Assembly: GCA_034408685.1 (NCBI GenBank)
Contig: JAWXCP010000171.1
Coordinates: 1-6,483, forward strand
Direction: 5' to 3'
Length of the DNA stretch: 6,483 bases
Source of the DNA: JANXVY01 sp034408685
GTDB taxonomy: Bacteria > Pseudomonadota > Alphaproteobacteria > Rhizobiales > Hyphomicrobiaceae
Numbering within the stretch: position 1 is the first letter of the stretch; every line of letters starts with the position of its first letter. The notes under the pieces are model-generated. The model had not been told where the DNA came from and did not search any database. It was given only the letters and a program-made list of their open reading frames with translations. Below are positions 1 to 5,028 of this stretch, in pieces. Position numbers and translations under genes: made by a program.

Positions 1-5
1 GCGCG

Positions 6-383
6 GTGAGTCGTTCAAAACAAAAAAAGTCACGTCGGCAGTACGTGGTTTTATTTCGATTCTCGGATGGAGAGGAAAGGTTAACTTTGGCCGAGTTCGA
101 GACGCAGCAGCTGAACCAATGTCACGCCATGGCGAGCAGCGACGACCCGCAGTTACGCGTCGCTGGGAAAAAGCACCTCAAGGCCACAGCTGAACGCCTG
201 GCCGCTAGCAGGGGCGCTGACGTGCAGCGGTCGTTGAGTTTGCAAAAGGCAACGCCGAGAGCTGCCGAGGCACGCCGCAAGATCGGCGCCACCAAGGCAG
301 AACGGGTTAGCGACGACATCGCGAAGGGCCGCACTCCGCCTGCCAGCGCCCGCCACGTGCGCCGAATCAGGAACAGCAAATAG
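6..383 (+). CDS. Small basic protein of unknown function
   Basis: This encodes 125 residues and I do not recognise the family. The N-terminus is strongly basic (MSRSKQKKSRRQY) and is followed by a short segment that could form beta strands (YVVLFRFSDGEERLTLAEFE). The rest is mainly helical and Ala/Arg/Lys-rich and ends in a basic tail (ARHVRRIRNSK), so nucleic-acid binding is possible but not shown. The GTG start at 6-8 overlaps a TGA at 7-9. That TGA closes the frame beginning at base 1 (codons Ala-Arg-stop), so a gene probably enters from the left and is translationally coupled to this one. In elements of this layout that upstream gene could be an integrase, but only two of its codons are visible. 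The gene ends directly at the hairpin at 384-414. Confidence 0.6.
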   Translation: MSRSKQKKSRRQYVVLFRFSDGEERLTLAEFETQQLNQCHAMASSDDPQLRVAGKKHLKATAERLAASRGADVQRSLSLQKATPRAAEARRKIGATKAERVSDDIAKGRTPPASARHVRRIRNSK

Positions 384-414
384 CGCGGACGTATCCGGAC
401 CGGATGTGTCCGCG
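384..414. promoter_or_regulatory. 31-bp imperfect palindrome / 14-bp hairpin
   Basis: The arms CGCGGAC..ATCCG and CGGAT..GTCCGCG are symmetrical about base 399. The only DNA mismatches (GT opposite GT) become G-U wobbles in RNA. A transcript could therefore form an uninterrupted 14-bp stem (384-397 with 401-414) with a GAC loop. It begins one base after the stop of the preceding gene, and no T-run follows. It could be a terminator lacking a U-tract, an mRNA-processing or stability hairpin, or a protein-binding operator upstream of the AlpA-type gene. Confidence 0.6.
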
Positions 415-449
415 GTGATGATCAAAGCATCACGAATCTGCCTGATCAT
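415..449. promoter_or_regulatory. Paired TGATCA sites, possible operator
   Basis: Two copies of the self-complementary hexamer TGATCA lie at 419-424 and 443-448, 24 bp apart. They are embedded in the inverted pair ATGATCA (418-424) and TGATCAT (443-449). A second small inverted repeat, GTGATG (415-420) and CATCAC (428-433), overlaps the left copy. The position, 30-60 bp upstream of the AlpA-type start, suits an operator. No convincing -35/-10 promoter was seen, and short palindromes can arise by chance. Confidence 0.25.
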
Positions 450-478
450 GCCCGCAACCTCATTAGACGGGTGCGGGA

Positions 479-661
479 ATGAAACTTGACGCGAAAGCGG
501 CCGGCGAGCGCCTCGGCGGCGCCACCGAAAAAACACTAGCGAATTGGCGCTGCTACGGCAAAGGCCCGCCGTTCTACAAAATCGGCGGTCGCATCCGCTA
601 CGCCGCTGCCGACCTGGACGCCTGGCTGGCGACCCGTCGCCGCACGTCGACCGGCACCTGA
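479..661 (+). CDS. AlpA/excisionase-type helix-turn-helix protein
   Basis: This 60-residue protein is nearly all one MerR/excisionase-type winged HTH domain (residues 3-53). Residues 3-23 (starting LDAKAAGERLG) form the first helices, with ATEKTLANWRCYGKGPPFYKIG as recognition helix plus wing. GRIRYAAADLDAWLATR is the characteristic closing strand and helix. The start ATG follows a weak purine-rich stretch (GCGGGA). Family members act as excisionases or as activators of integrase and replication genes in P4-like elements. The place between the regulatory palindrome and the replication block fits that role. It is single-domain and complete. The assignment to the HTH family is firm. The choice between excisionase and transcriptional regulator is inference. 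Confidence 0.85.
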   Translation: MKLDAKAAGERLGGATEKTLANWRCYGKGPPFYKIGGRIRYAAADLDAWLATRRRTSTGT

Positions 662-671
662 CCCTTCAACG

Positions 672-710
672 AAAAAAGCCCGCGAGCCCGACCAAGGATC
701 TCGCGAGCTT
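672..710 (-). terminator. Intrinsic-terminator-like hairpin, minus-strand orientation
   Basis: The arms 676-686 (AAGCCCGCGAG) and 700-710 (CTCGCGAGCTT) pair as an 11-bp stem with one mismatch around a 13-base loop. The six As at 672-677 become a T-run only for minus-strand transcription, giving the classical stem plus U-tract order. On the plus strand only CTT follows the stem, so plus-strand termination would be weak. An overlapping small hairpin, CGAGC/GCTCG (704-708 with 714-718), could compete with it. It lies between the AlpA-type and CHC2-type genes, and no minus-strand gene to its right is supported before 5726. It may block antisense transcription. Confidence 0.5.
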
Positions 711-722
711 GAGGCTCGACCA

Positions 723-1139
723 GTGAATTCTACTCTCAAGATAATCGATTTGCTCGACGCCGTGCGCCAGACCGCGCCGGCGAAATGGCGTGCGCGCTGC
801 CCGGCTCACGGCGGAAAGTCGGCATCATTGGCCATCGCCGATGTTGACGGTCGGGTGTTGGTGAAGTGCTTCGCGGGATGCGCGACCGGCGACGTGCTGG
901 CCTCTCTCGGGTTGAAGTTCAGCGACCTGTTTCCGCAGCGGCTCGGCGAGCACAAGCCGATGAAACGCTCACCCTGGCCGGCGAGAGACGTGCTCGATCT
1001 CGCGACTCGCGAGGCGACTGTGGTGGCTATCGTGGCCAGCGATGTGCTCGAGGGTCGCAGCGTCTCGGCGGCCGACTGGGCGCGGCTCGCGCAGGCGACC
1101 GCGCGGCTCACATCGATCGGTAACGGGGTTTGCTCATGA
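723..1139 (+). CDS. CHC2-type zinc-finger, primase-like protein
   Basis: This encodes 138 residues. A DnaG-like zinc-binding domain fills the N-terminal half. The ligands are Cys26 and His29 (ARCPAHGGK), then Cys49 and Cys53 (VKCFAGC), followed by the conserved VLASLGLKFSDLFP stretch. The C-terminal half (about residues 80-138) is helical and carries no toprim catalytic domain. The protein therefore looks like the template-recognition part of a phage or satellite primase that works with the DUF3987 protein downstream. The start is GTG at 723, with GAGG at 711-714 at good ribosome-binding spacing. The stop overlaps the next ATG (ATGA at 1136-1139), indicating translational coupling. Length and layout match similar stand-alone zinc-finger proteins in mobile elements. 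The activity is inferred. Confidence 0.82.
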   Translation: MNSTLKIIDLLDAVRQTAPAKWRARCPAHGGKSASLAIADVDGRVLVKCFAGCATGDVLASLGLKFSDLFPQRLGEHKPMKRSPWPARDVLDLATREATVVAIVASDVLEGRSVSAADWARLAQATARLTSIGNGVCS

Positions 1140-1255
1140 ACGTCCCGGAAATGAAACTCCCCCAGAACGGCACTGCCAAAACTGACAGAAGCCCTTTTGT
1201 CAGTTCCGTCAGTTCGATCCTTGGGCAAATCTATTTCCAGAGGGCGGCCAAATGA
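1136..1255 (+). CDS. Coupled 39-residue micro-ORF carrying the repeat peptide
   Basis: The frame starts with ATG at 1136, overlapping the upstream TGA (ATGA). It ends with TGA at 1253-1255, overlapping the ATG of the DUF3987 gene (ATGA at 1252-1255). It exactly fills the gap between the two genes. The product begins MNVPEMKLPQ, continues with the repeat peptide NGTAKTDRSPFVSSVSSI, and ends in QIYFQRAAK. The same peptide appears in the same frame near the N-terminus of the Cys-rich protein at 2769-3149. No domain is recognisable. It could make a real short peptide, or it could be a leader that carries ribosomes through the hairpin into the DUF3987 gene. Coupling at both ends and reuse of the frame favour translation. 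Its function is unknown. Confidence 0.5.
   Translation: MNVPEMKLPQNGTAKTDRSPFVSSVSSILGQIYFQRAAK
1160..1229 (+). repeat. 70-bp perfect direct repeat, copy 1
   Basis: These 70 bases are identical to 2808-2877, 1648 bp downstream. The pair flanks the DUF3987 gene. An internal hairpin has arms 1180-1190 and 1195-1205 (11 bp, one G-U) around the loop GCCC. It is followed by two close GTCAGTTC-type half-sites. Both strands are open across it. The plus-strand reading is the one used by both surrounding coupled ORFs. From memory, similar TDK/FVSSVSS-like stretches turn up beside phage and plasmid primase genes, but I could not check this. Confidence 0.95.
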
Positions 1256-2772
1256 ACTCTCGGATTGACGCCCTGGCCGACCGTCTCGACGCCGCATCGG
1301 CATGGCCGGCCCCAACGCCGTTGCCCGATGGTCTGCCGCCAGTCGCGAAATTCGATTACGAATTGTTGCCGGAATTATTGCGCGATCACGTTCGCGATAT
1401 AAGTGAGCGGATGCAGTGCCCGCCTGACTACGTGGCAACCGGTCTGCTTGTCATGTTGTCGTCGGTAATCGGTCGACGGCTCGGCATCGCTCCCAAGCGC
1501 CTCGACGACTGGCTGGTTGTGCCGAATCTTTGGGGCGCAGTGGTCGGTAACCCTGGCGTCCTTAAGACTCCGGCGCTCAACGAAGCGCTGCGGCCGCTGC
1601 GCGAACTCGAAGCGGCGGCCATGCTGCTTCATGAGGCCGGCAGAACAGCCGCCACCGCGTCCGAGATGATCAGCGAGCAGGCGAGCCGCGTTGCGAAAGA
1701 AGCCATTCGCAAGGCGCTGTCCGCCGGCGATCACGGTGCAGCGGAGCGCGAAGCTAGGCGCGTTGCCGACAACGAAGCCGAGAAGCCCCCGGCGTGTCGT
1801 CGGTACATCCTGAACGATTCGACGGTGGAAAAGCTGGGTGCGCTGCTCAACGAATCGCCAAATGGGCTGCTGCAATTTCGCGATGAGCTGAACGGGTTTT
1901 TCCGCACCTTCGAAAAACCCGGCCATGAATCAGACCGGTCTTTTTATCTTGAAGCGTGGAACGGCGACGGGTCGTTTACTTACGACCGAATCGGTCGCGG
2001 CACACTCCATATACAAGGCGCGTGTTTGGCTGTGCTGGGCGGCATCCAGCCTGGGCCGTTGGCGGCGCTCGTTCGTGACCTACGGGGGTCTGGCGATGAC
2101 GGCCTTTTGCAGCGATTCCAGGTTGCTGTATGGCCCGACCCGCAGGTCGGATGGACGAATGTCGACCGTTCGCCAGACCTCGAAGCTCGGCAGCGCGTCA
2201 ACAAGCTCGTTGCTCGTCTCGATCAAATGACGGCCGTCAGTGTTGGCGCTGATCCGGGACGCATCCCGCTGCTGCGGTTCAGCGATGACGCACAGCTGCT
2301 GTTCGATGGCTGGCGCCATGCGCTTGAGCTTCGGCTCAGGGGCGGCAGCGAGCACCCGATGATGGAATGCCACCTGGCGAAGTACCGCAGCCTCGTTCCG
2401 GCTGTCGCGTTGATTCTGCATCTTGTCGACCACGAAGACGGCCCCGTCTCGGAGATCGCTTTAGCTCAGGCACTCGGCTGGTCTGAGTATTTGGAGACTC
2501 ACGCCCGGCGCATCTACAGTCCTGCGCTGAATCCCGACATGGACGCTGCGCGGCTTCTGCTCGCGCGCATTCTAAAGGGCGAAGTGCCGACAACCTTCGC
2601 GGCCCGCGACGTCTACCGCAACCAGTGGTCCGGGTTAACCGGCCCGCGCGAAGTCGAATGCGCGTTGTCGGTGCTGCTGGATTTCGACTGGGTCCGATCT
2701 CGGCAGGAGCCGACGAGCGGACGACCTCGAACCATCTTCGAAACGACCCCGGCGGCGCGGAGCAAGTCGTGA
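1252..2772 (+). CDS. DUF3987-type helicase/primase-associated protein
   Basis: This 506-residue protein has the features of the DUF3987 family found beside primases in prophages and satellites. A helical N-terminal segment leads to a P-loop-like motif, GNPGVLKT (residues 99-106), with Lys105-Thr106. The usual Gly before Lys is replaced by Leu. About 105 residues further on, LLQFRDELNGFF resembles a Walker B segment with Asp-Glu. It is followed by RSFYLEAWNGDGSF, then LAVLGGIQPGPL, then DDGLLQRFQVAVWPD, all typical of the family. The C-terminus (about 400-506) is helical and may be a winged-helix DNA-binding part. The start ATG overlaps the micro-ORF stop, with AGAGGG about 9 bases upstream. 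The stop overlaps the next GTG. It probably acts with the CHC2 protein in replicating the element. ATPase activity is inferred. Confidence 0.85.
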   Translation: MNSRIDALADRLDAASAWPAPTPLPDGLPPVAKFDYELLPELLRDHVRDISERMQCPPDYVATGLLVMLSSVIGRRLGIAPKRLDDWLVVPNLWGAVVGNPGVLKTPALNEALRPLRELEAAAMLLHEAGRTAATASEMISEQASRVAKEAIRKALSAGDHGAAEREARRVADNEAEKPPACRRYILNDSTVEKLGALLNESPNGLLQFRDELNGFFRTFEKPGHESDRSFYLEAWNGDGSFTYDRIGRGTLHIQGACLAVLGGIQPGPLAALVRDLRGSGDDGLLQRFQVAVWPDPQVGWTNVDRSPDLEARQRVNKLVARLDQMTAVSVGADPGRIPLLRFSDDAQLLFDGWRHALELRLRGGSEHPMMECHLAKYRSLVPAVALILHLVDHEDGPVSEIALAQALGWSEYLETHARRIYSPALNPDMDAARLLLARILKGEVPTTFAARDVYRNQWSGLTGPREVECALSVLLDFDWVRSRQEPTSGRPRTIFETTPAARSKS

Positions 2773-3149
2773 GCCTGCTTATCGCCATGCGTTCGAAATT
2801 CATTTCGCCCCAGAACGGCACTGCCAAAACTGACAGAAGCCCTTTTGTCAGTTCCGTCAGTTCGATCCTTGGGCAAAGTGAAAACGGGACAGACCCTTCC
2901 GTCGGTTCTGTCAGTTCGATCCCGGTGGAATATCCGCTCCACGATCTGCCGAGCCCAGCCGACAACGTGGTTTTCCTGCGCCGGTTCAAGAGCGCATTGC
3001 AGACCGGCTCACTGGTGATCTGCGGGCGCTGTGAACGATTCGCCCGACAACCTGGGCAGCGACCCGACGGCCTATGCAGCAAGCATGGCCCGATATGGGC
3101 GGCGATCCCTTTTAAGTGCTGCGACTATCGGGAGACCGAAGATCAATGA
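2769..3149 (+). CDS. Cys-rich probable zinc-finger protein with repeat-encoded N-terminus
   Basis: I place the start at GTG 2769, which overlaps the DUF3987 stop (GTGA), giving 126 residues. An upstream in-frame start would lie inside the DUF3987 gene and is less likely. Residues 14-52 carry the peptide encoded by the 70-bp repeat (NGTAKTDRSPFVSSVSSI) and a second, degenerate unit (NGTDPSVGSVSSIP). They look unstructured. Residues 85-118 form a compact Cys motif, with Cys85 and Cys88 (ICGRCERF), Cys103 in GLCSKHGPIWA, and Cys117/118 in PFKCC. This is a likely four-ligand zinc site of a kind often encoded next to phage replication genes. The acidic tail ends at a stop overlapping the next ATG. 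A role in replication is suggested only by context. Confidence 0.72.
   Translation: MSLLIAMRSKFISPQNGTAKTDRSPFVSSVSSILGQSENGTDPSVGSVSSIPVEYPLHDLPSPADNVVFLRRFKSALQTGSLVICGRCERFARQPGQRPDGLCSKHGPIWAAIPFKCCDYRETEDQ
2808..2877 (+). repeat. 70-bp perfect direct repeat, copy 2
   Basis: This is identical to 1160-1229. Its hairpin arms are at 2828-2838 and 2843-2853. Here the repeat lies inside the N-terminal coding part of the Cys-rich gene, in the same reading frame as copy 1. Flanking bases outside the 70 differ between copies, apart from short C-rich similarity on the left. Confidence 0.95.
2888..2922 (+). repeat. Third, degenerate repeat unit
   Basis: This stretch aligns with the central part of the 70-bp repeat. 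It contains GACAGA, then CCTT, then GTCGGTTC, and ends with an exact 13-base match, GTCAGTTCGATCC (2910-2922 versus 2856-2868). It encodes DPSVGSVSSIP, parallel to DRSPFVSSVSSIL. It is an older or faster-diverging tandem copy directly after copy 2. Confidence 0.65.
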
Positions 3150-3268
3150 TCGTCATTGCCCTGCCTGGCGTGCGTGACGGCGGCACCCCGGGGGGGGGTG
3201 GGATCAAATGCGCTGATGATCGCATCGGAACCCGCACACCCAGCGCCGCGTGTACCGGCACCCATTAA
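3146..3268 (+). CDS. Coupled 40-residue ORF with G9 tract (uncertain)
   Basis: ATG at 3146 overlaps the TGA of the Cys-rich gene (ATGA), and the frame runs 40 codons to TAA at 3266-3268. The product begins MIVIALPGVRDGGTP, continues with a Gly run, and ends ACTGTH. No domain is recognisable and the amino-acid composition is not persuasive. A run of nine Gs at 3190-3198 lies inside. With one G fewer, this frame would continue without a stop into the small-terminase gene. It may be a leader ORF, a length-variable switch, or the result of a sequencing error in the homopolymer. The strong ribosome-binding site at 3278-3282 shows that the downstream gene does not need it. Confidence 0.3.
   Translation: MIVIALPGVRDGGTPGGGGIKCADDRIGTRTPSAACTGTH
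3190..3198. repeat. Homopolymer of nine G, preceded by CCCC
   Basis: CCCC at 3186-3189 is followed by nine Gs, then TGGG. Such tracts are prone to length change by slipped-strand replication and to sequencing error. Its place between the replication and packaging genes, inside a coupled ORF, makes its exact length matter for the reading frame. Confidence 0.9.
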
Positions 3269-3277
3269 ATTTCTCTC

Positions 3278-3282
3278 AGGAG
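3278..3282 (+). promoter_or_regulatory. Strong ribosome-binding site that fixes the TerS start
   Basis: AGGAG at 3278-3282 lies 5 bases before ATG 3288. It is one of the few canonical Shine-Dalgarno sequences in the plus-strand cassette, where most genes rely on stop/start overlap. It argues for starting the small terminase at 3288 and not at an upstream in-frame start near 3156. Confidence 0.75.
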
Positions 3283-3287
3283 CAACC

Positions 3288-3674
3288 ATGAGCAACCCAA
3301 AACCCCCTGAAAACCTGACCGCTCGCGCCCGCGATTGGTGGTCGGCCGTCGACGCGGATCACGATTTTTCCGCAGCACCCGAAACTTGCCAGCTTTTGGA
3401 CATGGCCGCCACGCTTATGGCGCGAGCCGAACTGTTCGACGCGCAGGTTGCTCGCGAAGGCACCTTGCTCGACACGCCGCGAGGGCCGCGCCTGCACCCG
3501 GCGATCGCAGCCAGCGCTCGATCGATCGCACAATTTCTGGCGACGCTCCGAGCACTTGGCCTGGCTCAAACCGCGAAGCCACAGTTCCGCAACCCTGGCG
3601 GCATCAGCGATCGTCGCGAGGTGAGGGCTTCACGACGCCGTGCCCCGAACGCGCTCGATAAGTACCGCAGCTGA
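3288..3674 (+). CDS. terS: P27-type phage small terminase subunit
   Basis: This encodes 128 residues. The pattern fits the P27 family of small terminase subunits. An N-terminal helix, LTARARDWWSAV (10-21), is followed by a helical core (31-58) around LLDMAATLMARAELFDAQV. Next comes a short linker with GTLLDTPRGPRLHPAIAAS, then the terminal helix RSIAQFLATLRALGL (78-92), which in this family precedes the conserved LGL boundary. The tail is basic (REVRASRRRAPNALDKYRS). TerS recognises the packaging site and hands DNA to the large subunit. No large subunit is present here. In phage satellites a lone TerS redirects the helper's terminase, which is the best reading here but is inference. The stop overlaps the next start (TGATG at 3672-3676). 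Confidence 0.78.
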   Translation: MSNPKPPENLTARARDWWSAVDADHDFSAAPETCQLLDMAATLMARAELFDAQVAREGTLLDTPRGPRLHPAIAASARSIAQFLATLRALGLAQTAKPQFRNPGGISDRREVRASRRRAPNALDKYRS

Positions 3675-3988
3675 TGACGCGCGACCACACCGCCGTTTTG
3701 GTTGCGCCGAAAGAAGCTGCGCGCCTTCTCGGCTGTTCGCACCGAACGCTTGAGCGCCACCGCCGCGACGGCATCGGCCTGCCGTTTTTCGTGTCCAAAA
3801 CTCGGGACGGCACCCGCCTCGGCCGGCCCACATACCTGTTGAGCGACGTCATCGAAGCGCGCGACCGCGGCCGCGTTGCGACGTATCCCCGCCTTAAGCC
3901 CGCAAACGCCGCAGTTCGCGCAAAGCCCGCTCCGGGCGACGCGCCGCTGAGCGATGATTTCGCCATCGGCGACGGCGCCCAAAATTGA
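3674..3988 (+). CDS. Second excisionase/MerR-type HTH protein
   Basis: This encodes 104 residues. Residues 10-68 form an excisionase-type HTH. APKEAARLLGCSHRTLERHR is the helix-turn-helix core. DGIGLPFFVSKTRDGTRLGRPTYLLSDVIEA is the wing plus closing helix. The remaining 35 residues are a Pro/Ala-rich, probably flexible tail. The start shares one base with the TerS stop (TGATG), and the stop overlaps the TTG of the capsid gene (TTGA). It sits between TerS and capsid genes rather than near an integrase. It could be a late-gene regulator, or a DNA-binding partner in packaging-site recognition. The wing is longer than in the AlpA-type protein at 479-661, so the two are not recent duplicates. Confidence 0.75.
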   Translation: MTRDHTAVLVAPKEAARLLGCSHRTLERHRRDGIGLPFFVSKTRDGTRLGRPTYLLSDVIEARDRGRVATYPRLKPANAAVRAKPAPGDAPLSDDFAIGDGAQN

Positions 3989-5028
3989 CGGAAACCTCGA
4001 TGGAAAATCTCACCAGCGCCACCACCACGCTCAGCGAAGTCGCGTACTGCCTGTTGCGCTCCAAGGGCGACGCGCTGACGTCGATCGAGGTTCACAAAAG
4101 CGCCTTCAATTCGAGCGACCGGCGCCAGCGATCACAAATGATCCTTCGAGCCGCCGTTTCGGCCGGGACAACGAGCGACCCAAGCTGGGCCGGCAGCTTG
4201 GCCGACTACAGAATCGCGGTTTCGGCGTTCAGCGACTCGATGCGATCGGTTTCGCTGTTGGACGCGATGATGCCGTTCGCCGCTCGAGTGCCGTTGAGAA
4301 CGAGAATTGTCATCGCAACCGCTGCGGCGGTCGGCGCGTCTGTCGCCGGTGCCGAGCTCAAGCCGGCGACGCGGCTGAATTTGAGTGCAGGTGACCTGCT
4401 CGAGCGCAAGTCATCGACGCTGATAGTGATTTCCGAAGAACTGATTCACGCGCTGACGGCCGGCGACGCTGTCGATTTGATCAATCGCGAATTGCGAGGC
4501 GCAACGGCCAGAGCGGCGACTCAGGAGCTGCTCGGCGTTATCGGCACCGGCTCGCCGAGCCACACGTCGAGCAACGTCCCGCTCGATGACCTGCGCGCAA
4601 TGTTGGCAATCGCTGCGATTTCCGGCTCGCCAGCATCGCGATATTTTTTGGTCGTGTCGGCCGCGATCGCGGCGCAGCTGGCGACCTGGCCGGATTCGAC
4701 AACCGGCGGCCCGGCGTTTCCGCAAATGACACCCAGCGGCGGCACGATTCAGGGCATATCAGTTATTGCGACCGACGCGCCGATCGCAAGCGCCACGGCG
4801 TTTTTGGTCGATGCCGCGCAAGTTGCATTGGCCGCTGAAAGTTTCGTAATCAGCACTGCCGCGCACGCTTCATTGCAGATGGACGACGCGCCAAGCGCCG
4901 GCGCAACGAACCTCATCAGCTTGTGGCAATCGAACAGCGTCGCAATTCTCGCCGAACGTTTTTTCGGCGTGTTGAGGATGCGTGACGAAGGCGTCGTGAG
5001 GCTGTTGAGCCCGGACTACGCGCCGTGA
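3985..5028 (+). CDS. HK97-fold major capsid protein, divergent
   Basis: This encodes 347 residues from TTG 3985, which overlaps the upstream stop, or 342 from ATG 4000. The choice is open. The order of segments matches HK97-type capsid proteins. Residues 56-70 read AAVSAGTTSDPSWAG, a typical start of the mature domain. Next comes an E-loop region with VGASVAGAELKP (116-127). Then SSTLIVISEELIHALTAGDAVDLI matches the conserved stretch before the spine helix. The C-terminus SLWQSNSVAILAERFFG (312-328) is the classic ending of the family. Only about 55 residues precede the mature domain, so a full scaffold-like delta domain is unlikely, and no protease gene is nearby. The product would be the structural shell of a small capsid. 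A degraded prophage capsid gene is possible, but the frame is intact. Confidence 0.8.
   Translation: MTETSMENLTSATTTLSEVAYCLLRSKGDALTSIEVHKSAFNSSDRRQRSQMILRAAVSAGTTSDPSWAGSLADYRIAVSAFSDSMRSVSLLDAMMPFAARVPLRTRIVIATAAAVGASVAGAELKPATRLNLSAGDLLERKSSTLIVISEELIHALTAGDAVDLINRELRGATARAATQELLGVIGTGSPSHTSSNVPLDDLRAMLAIAAISGSPASRYFLVVSAAIAAQLATWPDSTTGGPAFPQMTPSGGTIQGISVIATDAPIASATAFLVDAAQVALAAESFVISTAAHASLQMDDAPSAGATNLISLWQSNSVAILAERFFGVLRMRDEGVVRLLSPDYAP

Noticed and set aside
153..536. Minus-strand open frame of 127 codons opposite the first gene and regulatory palindrome
   Set aside because: It crosses the palindrome and the AlpA-type start, has no domain and no ribosome-binding site, and is expected in GC-rich DNA.
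806..1438. Minus-strand open frame of 210 codons opposite the CHC2 and DUF3987 genes
   Set aside because: It lies opposite two well-supported genes. Its KDRTDGTDKRASVSFGSAV stretch is the reverse reading of the 70-bp repeat, and no domain is visible.
2625..2768. Earlier in-frame start for the Cys-rich gene
   Set aside because: It would overlap the DUF3987 coding region by almost 150 bases. The GTG at 2769 gives the 4-base overlap seen throughout the cassette.
1160..2877. The 70-bp repeats as transposon ends or attachment sites
   Set aside because: They are direct rather than inverted, lie inside coupled coding frames and bound no transposase or integrase.
2336..3082. Minus-strand open frame of 248 codons
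   Set aside because: It is opposite the DUF3987 C-terminus and the Cys-rich gene. It is Arg/Pro/Ser-rich as expected from GC-rich antisense and contains no recognisable domain.
3156..3287. Earlier in-frame start for the small terminase
   Set aside because: The extension is of low quality and has no ribosome-binding site. AGGAG precedes ATG 3288 and the family pattern starts soon after it.
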